From Paenibacillus lycopersici (lineage in GTDB: Bacteria > Bacillota > Bacilli > Paenibacillales > Paenibacillaceae), in contig NZ_CP048209.1 of assembly GCF_010119935.1 (NCBI RefSeq), forward strand, positions 1-64,000: a DNA stretch of 64,000 nucleotides, given 5' to 3'. Position numbers and translations under genes: made by a program. Every line of letters starts with the position of its first letter. Positions within the stretch are counted from its first letter, which is position 1. Positions 33,151 to 43,074 of this stretch are shown piece by piece. A model generated the notes under the pieces. The model saw only the letters and a program-made list of their open reading frames with translations. It ran no database searches and was not told the DNA's origin.

Positions 33151-35559
33151 AGCCTCGTACAAGGAAGCATCCAGCTCCCGTACGAATGGCGACCATTCGC
33201 CTGCCGAATAGAGCAGCAGCCGGTGCATCGCGCGCGTGCACGCGGTATAGAACAGCTTGCGTTCGCTTTCGTGACGATACGTCCGCGCGGACGCATCGAA
33301 GATGAGCACGGCGTCGAACTCCACGCCTTTCGCGAGATAAGCGGGCATCACCATCGTGCCCTTCTCGAAGACGGGCGTATGCTTGGTCACGAGCCGCAGC
33401 GCCTCGCAGCTGGCAGCCGCCAGCTGCGCGTAGGCGCCGTCGCTCTCCGCCGCCGTCCTCGTGATGACGGCGATGGAGGCGAACCCTTCGGCACGCAGCG
33501 CGGCGACATCCGCGGCCATGCGCTGCGCCGCCTCGCAGCCGCCGGCCGTCTTCGCAAGCGTCGGCTTCCCGCCGCTCCGCTCGAACGGGACGATCTCTCC
33601 CCCTTGCGGCAGCAGCGCCCTCGTGAACGCCACGATCTCGCGGGTGGAGCGGTAGCTGCGAACGAGCGTGAACCGCGTCGTGTCCGCCTCGCCGTACAGC
33701 CGGACGAGCGGCGAATCCGCTTCGCGCAGCTCCGTGCTCTGCGTGAAGATCGCCTGGCCGAAGTCGCCAAGCACCGTCATGCGGGCACGGGGGAACAGCT
33801 TCTTGAGGAACTCGTATTGAAACATCGAGTAATCCTGGCCTTCGTCGACGAAAATATGCCGTACGTCCGTGTTCGTCCGGACGCCCTCGACCAGTTCTTT
33901 CAAATACAAGTACGGCGTCGCGTCCTCGTAGAACAGCTCGTGCCGGCTCAGCTTCGCGGCGGTCTGCCCGCAAATCTCCGGCCAGTGCGCGGGCAGTCCC
34001 TCTTCACCCGCGATTTCCTGATAGACGCCGTCCGCGAACAGCTGGGCGTACAATCCGTTCATGTCGATGAACGCCAGCCGCCGCACGCTCCTTCTCACCG
34101 CCCGGAACCGTTCCTTCACGACCGACCGGCGCAGCAGCTCCTCTTCCTGCTGGGCGTAGTCGAAGTCATCCGGCTGCCGTCTTACGGGCAGATCGCCGTA
34201 GAGCTGGACGAGCTTCTCGGTGAAATCGAACACCGCCTCCTCGCGGTTCAGAGCCTGATAAGCGTTGGCATACTGCTCGTTATCCAGGTAATCGAGCTCT
34301 TCCTGCACCCAATCGGCTTCCCGTTCCAATCGCTCCAGCGCCGTCAGCTCCCGGAGCAGCCACTCCATGAGCGCGGTAACGCGATTGTCCAGCCGGACGG
34401 AAGCGTCACCGTTGCCGCCGCCGTAGAACTGCGCTGCGATCCGCTCGGCGCCGATCAGCTCGCGGTCCCGGAAGCGGATCGCATGGAAGCGCATGCCCGC
34501 GCTTCCCAGACGCAGCGCATAGCGCTGAAGCGTCCGAAGGAAGGCTTCCGACGATTTGTGCCGGATGCCGCTCAGCCGGGCCTCGTAGCCGGGCGCCGAC
34601 CGTTCGGCCAGCACGTATTCAAGCTGATCGAACGGATCTTCCAGCATATACGCCGATCCCAGCCAGTAGTCCAAGTATTCCTGGAAGGTCGTCTGCTGCA
34701 TGTTCTCCTCGCCAAGCTCGGGCAGCACCGTGGAGACGTAGCTGTTGAACATCGGATTCGGCGAGAACAGCACGATCTGATCCGCCTTGAGCCGCTCGCG
34801 GTGTTTGTACAGCAGGTACGCGACCCGCTGCAGCGCGGCCGACGTCTTCCCGCTCCCGGCCGCGCCCTGCACGATGAGCATCCGGCTGCGGTCGTCGCGG
34901 ATGATGGCGTTCTGTTCCTTCTGGATCGTCGCCACGATGCTCTTCATCTGGTCGTTCGCGCCCTGGCCGAGCACCGCCTGCAGCAGCTCGTCGCCGATCG
35001 TGACGCTCGCATCGAACAGATTGCGCAGCCGCCCGTCGCGAATCCGGTACTGCCGCTTCAACGTCACTTCGCCGGCAATGCGCCCGCCCGGCGCTTCGAA
35101 CGCGGCCGGCCCCGGAGAATGATCATAGTACATGCTCGCCATCGGCGTACGCCAGTCATAGACGAGGAAGCTCAAATTCGCCTCGTCGACGAACGAGGAA
35201 ACGCCGATATAGACCTGCTCGCTAACCGCCGAGCCGTCCTCCCGAAAGTCGATGCGCCCGAAGTACGGGGAAGGCAGCAGGCGGTTCAAATTCCGCCACT
35301 GCTGCACGAGCAGACGATGGGTCCGCTCCCGTTCGGACAATATCGCGGCCTGCTGCCTGACCGTAAAATAGCTTTCCTCGAAGTCTTCGTGACTGCTCGT
35401 GTTGACCGTCACTTCCTCCCAGAATCGTTTGCGAATGTCCGCCGCCTGATCGTGCAGCTGATCCGCCTCGGGTTCCAGCTCCGCGATCTTCGCGCGCAGC
35501 CTGCCAGTAACGAAATCAAGCCGCTCCTGCTCCTGCCGCCAGTCCTCTGCATTCCTCAT
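33142..35559 (-). CDS. HelD/UvrD-like superfamily 1 helicase (RNA polymerase recycling type)
   Basis: About 805 residues. An N-terminal coiled-coil (~5-90) with EQERLDFVTGRL is typical of HelD, the arm that enters the RNA polymerase secondary channel. Walker A GAAGSGKT is at ~232-239, Walker B/DEGQ as VDEGQDY, then VRSYRSTREI and a C-terminal FYTACTRAMHRLL. HelD removes RNA polymerase from stalled or drug-bound DNA complexes. The start is placed at ATG 35559 (MRNAEDWRQEQ), since the frame upstream lies in a promoter region; AAGGAG is 13 bases before it. Its stop sits inside a tandem repeat. Confidence 0.92.
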   Translation of the reverse strand: MRNAEDWRQEQERLDFVTGRLRAKIAELEPEADQLHDQAADIRKRFWEEVTVNTSSHEDFEESYFTVRQQAAILSERERTHRLLVQQWRNLNRLLPSPYFGRIDFREDGSAVSEQVYIGVSSFVDEANLSFLVYDWRTPMASMYYDHSPGPAAFEAPGGRIAGEVTLKRQYRIRDGRLRNLFDASVTIGDELLQAVLGQGANDQMKSIVATIQKEQNAIIRDDRSRMLIVQGAAGSGKTSAALQRVAYLLYKHRERLKADQIVLFSPNPMFNSYVSTVLPELGEENMQQTTFQEYLDYWLGSAYMLEDPFDQLEYVLAERSAPGYEARLSGIRHKSSEAFLRTLQRYALRLGSAGMRFHAIRFRDRELIGAERIAAQFYGGGNGDASVRLDNRVTALMEWLLRELTALERLEREADWVQEELDYLDNEQYANAYQALNREEAVFDFTEKLVQLYGDLPVRRQPDDFDYAQQEEELLRRSVVKERFRAVRRSVRRLAFIDMNGLYAQLFADGVYQEIAGEEGLPAHWPEICGQTAAKLSRHELFYEDATPYLYLKELVEGVRTNTDVRHIFVDEGQDYSMFQYEFLKKLFPRARMTVLGDFGQAIFTQSTELREADSPLVRLYGEADTTRFTLVRSYRSTREIVAFTRALLPQGGEIVPFERSGGKPTLAKTAGGCEAAQRMAADVAALRAEGFASIAVITRTAAESDGAYAQLAAASCEALRLVTKHTPVFEKGTMVMPAYLAKGVEFDAVLIFDASARTYRHESERKLFYTACTRAMHRLLLYSAGEWSPFVRELDASLYEAAQ

Positions 35560-35609
35560 CGTCCTGAACACGCTCCTTATCCGTATGGCCTGGAGAAGAA
35601 AAAGATCAT

Positions 35610-35639
35610 TTGACAGCCTGCAAGCTTTCATGCTACAAT
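35610..35639 (+). promoter_or_regulatory. Strong sigma-A promoter with no obvious gene
   Basis: TTGACA (35610-35615) and TACAAT (35634-35639), spaced 18 bases, point away from helD. Transcription should start near 35646. The next intrinsic terminator is at 35749, before any gene. Confidence 0.7.
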
Positions 35640-35645
35640 TAACTT

Positions 35646-35778
35646 GTAGATAAGATGAACTACCTATGCCATAATATAATAACTTAGGCATTAGTTCACT
35701 AACTATATCACATCGGCGCTTTGACGCGCAATTTTTTTTATAAACGCAGACCCTGGGAGTTAGTTCCAGGGTCTTTTT
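35646..35778 (+). ncRNA. Candidate small RNA (~130 nt)
   Basis: Bounded by the TTGACA/TACAAT promoter and the terminator at 35749-35778. The 5' part can fold: TGAACTACCTATGCC (35656-35670) pairs with GGCATTAGTTCA (35687-35698), leaving a CCT bulge. TAGTTCACTAACTA (35692-35705) is a second overlapping inverted repeat, and TTAGTTC recurs inside the terminator loop at 35761, so alternative pairings exist. An ATG at 35655 opens a 10-codon frame (MNYLCHNIIT) with a weak ribosome site. It may be a stand-alone sRNA or the terminated leader of the MFS gene 264 bp further on. Confidence 0.5.
35749..35778 (+). terminator. Intrinsic terminator of the candidate small RNA
   Basis: GACCCTGG (35749-35756) pairs with CCAGGGTC (35766-35773), followed by TTTTT. 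No plus-strand protein gene precedes it for over 1.5 kb. Confidence 0.8.
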
Positions 35779-36041
35779 GAGGTGTTGCGGCTGTTGCTGG
35801 CTCTATTCGCCCGGGTAGCCGCCGCCGCTACGATCTCGCTCCGAGGCCTGACCGGCGGCGATGCGCTCCCTGTGCGCGCGTATGAAATAATTGTAATCGT
35901 CCGGAATTCGCTTGCTTAATTGACCGGAAACCAACAGAATAATGGGATGGTTTCATATTCATATTCATACGCGTTCATACGCGCGTACGCGCCTCTGCCG
36001 CATCAGCTTCATGACTAACGCTTTTGGAAGGTGAATTCAGG
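35779..36041 (+). other. Leader region of the MFS gene
   Basis: No gene seen. Short direct repeats TTCATA occur three times in a row near 35953-35970 and run into a TTCATACGCG duplicate and the palindrome GCGCGTACGCGC around 35981-35992. They may be regulator sites or just slippage products. GGAAGGTG at ~36025 serves the MFS start. Confidence 0.4.
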
Positions 36042-37271
36042 ATGGAATTATCTACGCACGCTGCGCCGAAACCCGCCGCACGCCAATCGTCCTCGCTCCC
36101 GCTGCTCTCGCTGACCGTCGGGGCGTTCGCGATCGGCATGACGGAATTCGTCATTATGGGCATTCTGCCGAATGTCGCGCAAGATTTGCATGTCAGCATT
36201 TCGGCCGCCGGCCAACTGATTACGATGTACGCGCTCGGCGTCGCCGTCGGCGCTCCGATTCTGACGGTGCTGACGCACCGCATCCCGCAGAAGCAGCTGT
36301 TATGCTTCTTGATGGGCCTATTCATTCTCGGCAACGCCATCTCCGTCGTTGCGCCCACCTATGCCGTCCTCATGGGCGCCCGCATGCTGACGGCGCTGAC
36401 GCACGGCACGTTCTTCGGCGTCGGCGCCGTGATCGCCTCGAGCCTGGTGCCGCCCGCCAAGCGGGCCGGGGCCGTGTCCATGATGATGGCCGGCCTGACG
36501 ATATCGAACATTATCGGCGTCCCGCTCGGCACGTTCATCGGCCAGCATCTCGGCTGGCGGGCCTCGTTCGGCACCATCTCGCTGATGGGCGTCGTCACGC
36601 TGATCGGCATCATGCTCTTCATCCCGCGCCTGAAGCAGGAGAAGAGCGCCGGCATCGTCCAGCAGATCGCCGCGCTTGCGAACCGCAGGCTGCAGCTGTT
36701 CCTGGTCATCGCGGTGCTTGGCAATGCCGGCCTGTTCGCGGTGTTCACGTATATCACCCCGCTGCTCGTGCAGGTGACCGGCTTCGCCGAGCATAGCGTC
36801 ACCTGGATTCTCGTCCTGTTCGGCTGCGGCGTCACGATCGGCAACATGATCGGCGGCAAGCTGGCGGACTGGAAGCTGATGCCGACCATTATCGGCATCT
36901 ACGCCGTCATCTGCCTGATGTTAACGATCTTCGCGTTCACCGTCCACAGCCCGGTCGCCGCCGTCATTACCATCTTCCTGTGGGGCGCCGCTTCGTTCGC
37001 CGTATTCCCGGGGATGCAGGTTCGAATCATGGGCTTGGCGCAGTCGGCGCCGGCGCTGGCCTCGACCACGAGCCATTCGGCCGGCAATCTGGGCAATGCC
37101 ACGGGCGCTTTCATCGGGGGAGCGGTCATTACGCATCTGTCCTTGACGTCCCTGCCGTGGGTGGGCGCGACGCTCGTCGGCCTCGCGCTGCTGCTCAGCG
37201 TCGTCTGCCTGTTGGCGGACCGGAAGCATGAGGCGGCATCTTCCGCTTCGGCAGCTGCCGCACGCCATTAA
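36042..37271 (+). CDS. MFS transporter (AraJ/YdhP-like, sugar or drug efflux)
   Basis: About 409 residues with 12 hydrophobic helices. The family start LTVGAFAIGMTEFVIMGILP (helix 1) is diagnostic of the DHA1 AraJ/YdhP/SotB group, as are PAKRAGAVSMMMAGLTISN and the GVPLGTFIGQ segment. It exports drugs or sugars by proton antiport. The ATG at 36042 follows GGAAGGTG; the TTG at 36024 is inside that site. The substrate is unknown. A MITE-like element and repeat lie downstream. Confidence 0.92.
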   Translation: MELSTHAAPKPAARQSSSLPLLSLTVGAFAIGMTEFVIMGILPNVAQDLHVSISAAGQLITMYALGVAVGAPILTVLTHRIPQKQLLCFLMGLFILGNAISVVAPTYAVLMGARMLTALTHGTFFGVGAVIASSLVPPAKRAGAVSMMMAGLTISNIIGVPLGTFIGQHLGWRASFGTISLMGVVTLIGIMLFIPRLKQEKSAGIVQQIAALANRRLQLFLVIAVLGNAGLFAVFTYITPLLVQVTGFAEHSVTWILVLFGCGVTIGNMIGGKLADWKLMPTIIGIYAVICLMLTIFAFTVHSPVAAVITIFLWGAASFAVFPGMQVRIMGLAQSAPALASTTSHSAGNLGNATGAFIGGAVITHLSLTSLPWVGATLVGLALLLSVVCLLADRKHEAASSASAAAARH

Positions 37272-37309
37272 ACCACATCTCAACGCGCAAGGTACGTCCT
37301 TTGAAGCAC

Positions 37310-37500
37310 GAAAACGGACAGGCGATCCGTCATACCCTTCCTGATCACGTATTTTCGTGTGCTGGCGGACAGGCGATCCGCTATATCGGCTGATGAAGCT
37401 GTTTGCGATGCCAATCCGAGACATTAACGGAATCCTGCGTCCGACCGCTTACCCCAAAAGGCTGATTTCGCCAAAATAGCGGAACCTCTGTCCTCTACCC
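37310..37500 (+). repeat. Intergenic repeat element, short copy A
   Basis: This stretch aligns over its full length with the cores of the copies at 49256-49440 and (reverse) 57838-58022. Shared landmarks in order are CGGACAGGcgATCCG twice, CTATATCGGCTGAT, GACATTAACGGA, CTGCGTCCG, CCCCAAAAG, GATTTCG and AATAGCGGAACC-CTGTCC. It lacks the outer flanks and end hairpins of the other two copies and is the most diverged. Confidence 0.8.
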
Positions 37501-37555
37501 CTAAAGTTGACGATCCTCCCAGCACATACGGCATCATACGTTCCAGGGCGGCCCG

Positions 37556-37720
37556 AAGGGGCTGTCCCACAAACGATCGCATGTCATGGGAATAGCCCGC
37601 TTATTACGCGAAAGGACCTCAACTTCCACTCCGAAGTGGAAGTTGAGGTCCTTTTCTCGAAGAAATTCGGTTCTGAGCGGGACTCCGCCAATCAGAATCC
37701 GGCTTGTGGAACAGCCCTTT
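37556..37720. mobile_element. MITE-like element, 165 bp
   Basis: Terminal inverted repeats AAGGGGCTGTCCCACAA (37556-37572) and TTGTGGAACAGCCCTTT (37704-37720) match in 16 of 17 positions. The GGGGCTGTCCCA type of end is common in transposon termini of Bacillales. The centre is a 20-bp perfect stem (37611-37630 with 37635-37654, loop CCGA). No transposase is encoded, so it would need one in trans. No clear target duplication was seen. Confidence 0.6.
37611..37659. terminator. Long perfect hairpin, possible bidirectional terminator
   Basis: A 20-bp perfect stem whose arms start AAAGGACCTCAACTTCC and end in GGTCCTTT, with loop CCGA. CCTTTTCT follows on the plus strand. It lies inside the MITE-like element and between two convergent genes, so the element probably doubles as a terminator. 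Confidence 0.6.
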
Positions 37721-37758
37721 CCCCTATTCAACGCGCCTATGATTGCCCGTAACCGCCG

Positions 37759-39720
37759 CTATAACAAATGCATCTTCGCTTCCGCCTCGTCCCACGGCAC
37801 CGTGTACCCATGCCCCTTGGCGCAGAAAATCGACGAAGAGCTGTAGAGCGGATCCGCGTCCTTCCGGTAATTCTTCCGCTCGATGACTTCCCGCTCGTTA
37901 TGGCATCGGTCATACCCGCCGAAGACGAACTGCGCGCTGCCCCTGCCATGCGTGAACGACGCCAGCTCCGTGCCGTAATCCATGAACGTCGCGACGGGTA
38001 CCGTGCCTGCGACGACCGCATGGGATGCCGTCGTCTGCGGCGGGTCGAACCGGCCGGAGGCACGCTGAATATCGGACAGCACTCTGCCCAGATGATCGAG
38101 CTCGACCTTGATTTTGAAATCGTAGTACGGCTCGAGCAGCACGTTGTCCGCCTTCTCCAGCCCTTGCCGCAGGGCGCGGAACGTCGCTTCGCGGAAATCG
38201 CCGCCGTGCGTATGCTCGTTATGCGCGGCGCCCGTCAGCAGCGTCACCCGGACATCGGTCAAAGGCATCCCCGTCAGCAGTCCGTGGTGTTCCCGCTCGC
38301 AGAGATGCGTCTTGACCAGATTCTGATTGCCGATGCTCAGCTGGTTCGCGTGGCATTCATTGGCGAACGCGATGCCGCTGCCCCGCTCCCCGGGCTCGAT
38401 GCGCAGATGTACCTCGGCGTAATGCTTCAGCGGCTCGAAATGCCCGTAGCCGTTCACCGTAGACGCGATCGTCTCTTTGTACAGAATCTCCGGTTTGCCG
38501 AACGAGACAATCAGCCCGAACCGTTCCTTCGCCAGCTGCTCCAGCACTTCCAATTGAATGAGACCCATGACATGAATGTGGATCTCCTGCAGGCTCTCCT
38601 CCCAGATCACGTTCAGGGACGGATCTTCGGCATCCAGCATGCGAAACGCCCGGAGCACGTCCTTCACGTTCAGCGTAGCGGGAAACATCACCCGCGACGT
38701 CAACGTCGGCACCAGCTCGTAGACGAGCTTGTCCGTGTCCGAGTAGCAGCCAACGCCCTGCCCGGCCTCCGCTTCAGTGAGCCCGGCGACGGCGAACAGA
38801 TCGCCCGCCGATACCCGGTCGACCGCCTGCGACTTGCTGCCGTTCACGAGCAGCAGCCGCGTCGCCTTCTCGCGCAGGCGCTCGCCGCCGCTCATGTAGC
38901 TCAGCTCGTCGCGCACCTTCAGCGTGCCGCTCAATGCCTTGATGTAGGCCAAGCGGGCGCCGCCGGCATCATGGCGAATCTTGTAGATGCGCCCACCGAA
39001 GGGCGCGGCCTCGTCGTAAGCCGCCGTCGTCAGCAGATGAAGCAGCGCCAAGAACTCAATCACGCCGATATCCTGCAAGGCGGACCCGCTCGCGCACGGG
39101 AAGAGCCGATGGCCGCGAATCATCTCCTGCAGCGCCCGCAGCCAGAAGGCCTGGTCGCCCAAGCCGGCCAGGAACGCGTCCAATAGCTGCTCGTCCCGCT
39201 CCGCGATGCTTTCCTGCAAGGCCGCGCCGACCTGGCCGCCGCCCAGCGCGCCGTCCAGCATGCACGCATCCGGCGTCAGATGCATGCGGATATCCGCGAA
39301 GACCCGCTCCGCGTCCGCGCCCACCCGGTCGATCTTGTTGATGAAGAAGAACGTCGGAATGCGATGCTTGCGCAGCAGCTGCCAGACGGTCTCGGTGTGG
39401 CCCTGAATGCCCTCCACCGCGCTGACGACGAGTATCGCGTAATCCATCACCCGGACGGCCCGCTCCATCTCCGGGGAGAAATCGACGTGCCCCGGCGTAT
39501 CGATCAAATAATAGGTCGTCCCCTTATAAGACAGGACGGCTTGATCCGCGAAAACCGTAATGCCTCTGTTCCGTTCGATGTCGTGGCTGTCGAGGTAGGC
39601 ATCCTTATGATCCACCCGGCCCCGCTCCCGGATGCTGTTCGTATGGTATAGCAGCTGCTCGGCGAACGTGGTTTTGCCCGCATCCACGTGCGCGAACATG
39701 CCGATCGTGATCGGATTCAT
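37759..39720 (-). CDS. TetM-like ribosomal protection GTPase
   Basis: 653 residues, the size and domain order of TetM/TetO and EF-G relatives. GTPase motifs are AHVDAGKTT (residues ~10-18), RGIT with the switch, DTPGHVDF (~75) and NKID (~128). Domain II, III and a domain IV with an RPP-like C-terminus (DYGTELASFTHGRGSAQF, in parts) follow. Such proteins eject tetracycline from the ribosome. This one is diverged from the mobile tet classes and lies in a chromosomal setting, so resistance is a prediction. The start is the ATG at 39720 (MNPITIGMFAHVDAG). Confidence 0.9.
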   Translation of the reverse strand: MNPITIGMFAHVDAGKTTFAEQLLYHTNSIRERGRVDHKDAYLDSHDIERNRGITVFADQAVLSYKGTTYYLIDTPGHVDFSPEMERAVRVMDYAILVVSAVEGIQGHTETVWQLLRKHRIPTFFFINKIDRVGADAERVFADIRMHLTPDACMLDGALGGGQVGAALQESIAERDEQLLDAFLAGLGDQAFWLRALQEMIRGHRLFPCASGSALQDIGVIEFLALLHLLTTAAYDEAAPFGGRIYKIRHDAGGARLAYIKALSGTLKVRDELSYMSGGERLREKATRLLLVNGSKSQAVDRVSAGDLFAVAGLTEAEAGQGVGCYSDTDKLVYELVPTLTSRVMFPATLNVKDVLRAFRMLDAEDPSLNVIWEESLQEIHIHVMGLIQLEVLEQLAKERFGLIVSFGKPEILYKETIASTVNGYGHFEPLKHYAEVHLRIEPGERGSGIAFANECHANQLSIGNQNLVKTHLCEREHHGLLTGMPLTDVRVTLLTGAAHNEHTHGGDFREATFRALRQGLEKADNVLLEPYYDFKIKVELDHLGRVLSDIQRASGRFDPPQTTASHAVVAGTVPVATFMDYGTELASFTHGRGSAQFVFGGYDRCHNEREVIERKNYRKDADPLYSSSSIFCAKGHGYTVPWDEAEAKMHLL

Positions 39721-39891
39721 CGTATCACCCGAATTTCATGGTTTGGTTGCCCTCTTATCATAGCACACCCCGAATAACGGCGAACCGGCGAATTGATCCT
39801 GCCGCGATGCCGCCGCCTCAAGCCAAAACGCCTCCGGCCCCGTGAGTTCCACGGTTCCGGAAGCGTCCATGATTAAGGTCTATCGACCGGT

Positions 39892-40677
39892 TTACAGCGC
39901 CTCGATCCAGGTGACGCCGTGCTCGTCCAGCGTGCTCTCCCAGCCTGGCGGGCGGCCGACGTCGCTGATGACGAGATCGACTTGGCGCCAGTCGGCCATC
40001 TTGAACAGGCGTACCTGCCCGATCTTCGAATTGTCCGTCATGACAACGGTCGATTTCGCGTTATCGATGACTTTGCTCACGAGCTGTCCCCGTTCCGCGT
40101 CGAAGGCGGTAATCGCCTTGTCCAGCACGATGCCGTCGATGGAGATGAACGCTTTGTCCACGTGGAACAGCGAAGCCATCCGCTCGGCGATCGAACCCGT
40201 TACCCGCGAATGCATCACGTTCACTTTGCCCCCGATGAAGTAGATATCCCCCGTGAACAGTCCCTTGGTTTGATAGTCCATCAGCGCGTGCAAGGCCGGC
40301 ATCGACATGGTCAGCACGGTGAGATGGCGTTTGTTCGTCAGATAGGCGATCATTTGGAGCGGCGTCGTGCCGTCGTCGATGAAGATAATGTCGTTGTCTT
40401 CCACAAGCTCGGCGGCGGCTTGGCCGATCCGGCGCTTCTCTTCGGCGTTCAGCACTTCCCGGTTCAAGTAGGACGGCTCCTCGGCGCCCAGGTTGATTTT
40501 GATCGCCCCGCCGTATTTGCGCTTCAGCCGGTTCTCGGCCTCCAGCTCCTCCAAGTACCGCCGGATCGTCTCCGCGGACACCCCGAGCTCCTTGACCAGG
40601 TCGAACGTCTTGACCTGGCCCTTCGCGTTCAATTGATTCAGGATAATCATCTTCCGTCTCTCTCCGATTAGCGACAT
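39892..40677 (-). CDS. DeoR/GlpR-family regulator, likely controlling the phosphonate operon
   Basis: 261 residues. The N-terminal DeoR HTH is at ~6-57 (RRKMIILNQLNAKGQVKTFDLVKELGVS, in parts; VSAETIRRYLEELE). The C-terminal sugar-phosphate-isomerase-like sensor domain shows IFIDDGTTPLQMIAYL and KSTVVMTDNSKIG. AGGAGG lies 7 bases before the ATG. It faces the phosphonate operon across 227 bp that contain three A-rich repeats at 11-bp spacing. Regulators of aminoethylphosphonate operons are usually GntR or LysR types, so a DeoR here is less usual. Confidence 0.92.
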   Translation of the reverse strand: MSLIGERRKMIILNQLNAKGQVKTFDLVKELGVSAETIRRYLEELEAENRLKRKYGGAIKINLGAEEPSYLNREVLNAEEKRRIGQAAAELVEDNDIIFIDDGTTPLQMIAYLTNKRHLTVLTMSMPALHALMDYQTKGLFTGDIYFIGGKVNVMHSRVTGSIAERMASLFHVDKAFISIDGIVLDKAITAFDAERGQLVSKVIDNAKSTVVMTDNSKIGQVRLFKMADWRQVDLVISDVGRPPGWESTLDEHGVTWIEAL

Positions 40678-40766
40678 ATCCGCATCCTCCTGCTGCCAAT
40701 ATAAGTGCCTGATTAATCAATCGACTGATCCATGATTACGATTCAATAGTAGCAAGCTTTCTAGCC

Positions 40767-40794
40767 AAAACACAACAAAAACAAACTAAAAACA
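40767..40794. promoter_or_regulatory. Three phased AAAACA repeats, likely DeoR operator
   Basis: AAAACA ends at 40772, 40783 and 40794, so the three copies are 11 bases apart, one helical turn each. On the minus strand they read TGTTTT, the core of DeoR-family boxes. They lie between the DeoR gene and the phosphonate operon, ~55 bp before the likely -10 box TATGAT (40847-40852). Confidence 0.55.
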
Positions 40795-41985
40795 ATACAT
40801 TACATAATATTTACTTGGATTTAATATTGCTTTTACAAACCCGCGCTATGATAGAGCCTGTTGATAGGTACGCCATAACAAATGATAGGGTGGAGAGAAG
40901 AATCATGCAAACGAAAAGCAAAACGTTGTTGCTGGGGACATTGGCAGGACTGACGGTTATCGCAAGCGCGTGCGGACAAGCGGGCAATAACGCGAACGGA
41001 GCCGACAATGCCGCGTCCGGCAGCGGCTCGAACACCAAATCTTCTTCCACAGTCACGCTGTATACCGCGGACGGCCTCGAGGATTATTACAAAGAAGTGC
41101 TTCCGGCCTTCGAAGCGGCGAACGGCGTGAAGGTCAATATGGTGGCGGACGGCAGCGGCGCGATCATGAACCGCATGACGATCGAGAAAGACAGCCCGAA
41201 AGCCGACGTAACGGTCATCCTGCCGCCGTTCATTCAACAAGCGCAGCAAGCTTCGCTGCTCCAAGCCTACAAGTCGACGGAGGACGCCGCGATTCCGGAC
41301 GCCCGCAAAGACAAGGACGGCTATTGGACGGCATTCATGAACAACTACATCAACTTTGCCTATAACCCGGATTTGACGAAGACGCCGCCGGCAACGTTCA
41401 ACGATCTGCTTACCGCCGATTACAAGGACGGCGTCGCGTATTCCAACCCGATCACGGCCGGCGACGGCATGGCGGTGCTGATCATGCTGGAGAAGATGCT
41501 CGGCGAAGACGGCGCATTCACGTATTTGAAGAAGCTGGAGCAGAACGTGAAATTCCACACCAAGGGCACCGGCTACCTCGACGTGCTGATCAACCGCGGG
41601 GAGATCAAAGTCGCGAACGGCGACCTGCAGATGGACATGCAGGACAAGACGGGCGGCAACATGTCGCTCGAGCCGCTGTTCCTGAAGGCGACGAACGATG
41701 GCCAGCCGGTGACGTTCGAGGATCCGTACGCGATCGGCCTCGTGAAGGGCGGCCCGAACGCGGAGACGGGCAAGAAGCTGATCGATTACCTGCTCTCCAA
41801 GGACGCGCAAGAGAAGACGTACGATATCTACGGCATGTCGGTGCGCAGCGACGTGACGGGAAGCGGCGAGAAAGCCGACGCGATCCAGAAGGAGCTGGAG
41901 GGCGTGCAAGTGCTCGACATCGATTGGAACCATGTCATCGAGAAACAGAAGGCTTGGCAAGACAAATGGCAAGCGGAGGTACTCC

Positions 41986-43060
<1,075 letters not shown>

Positions 43061-43074
<14 letters not shown>

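Noticed and set aside
33142..35559. Res subunit partner for the Mod methyltransferase
   Set aside because: The protein has the HelD coiled-coil arm and UvrD-like helicase motifs, with no PD-(D/E)xK nuclease region and no Res-type DEAD-like order.
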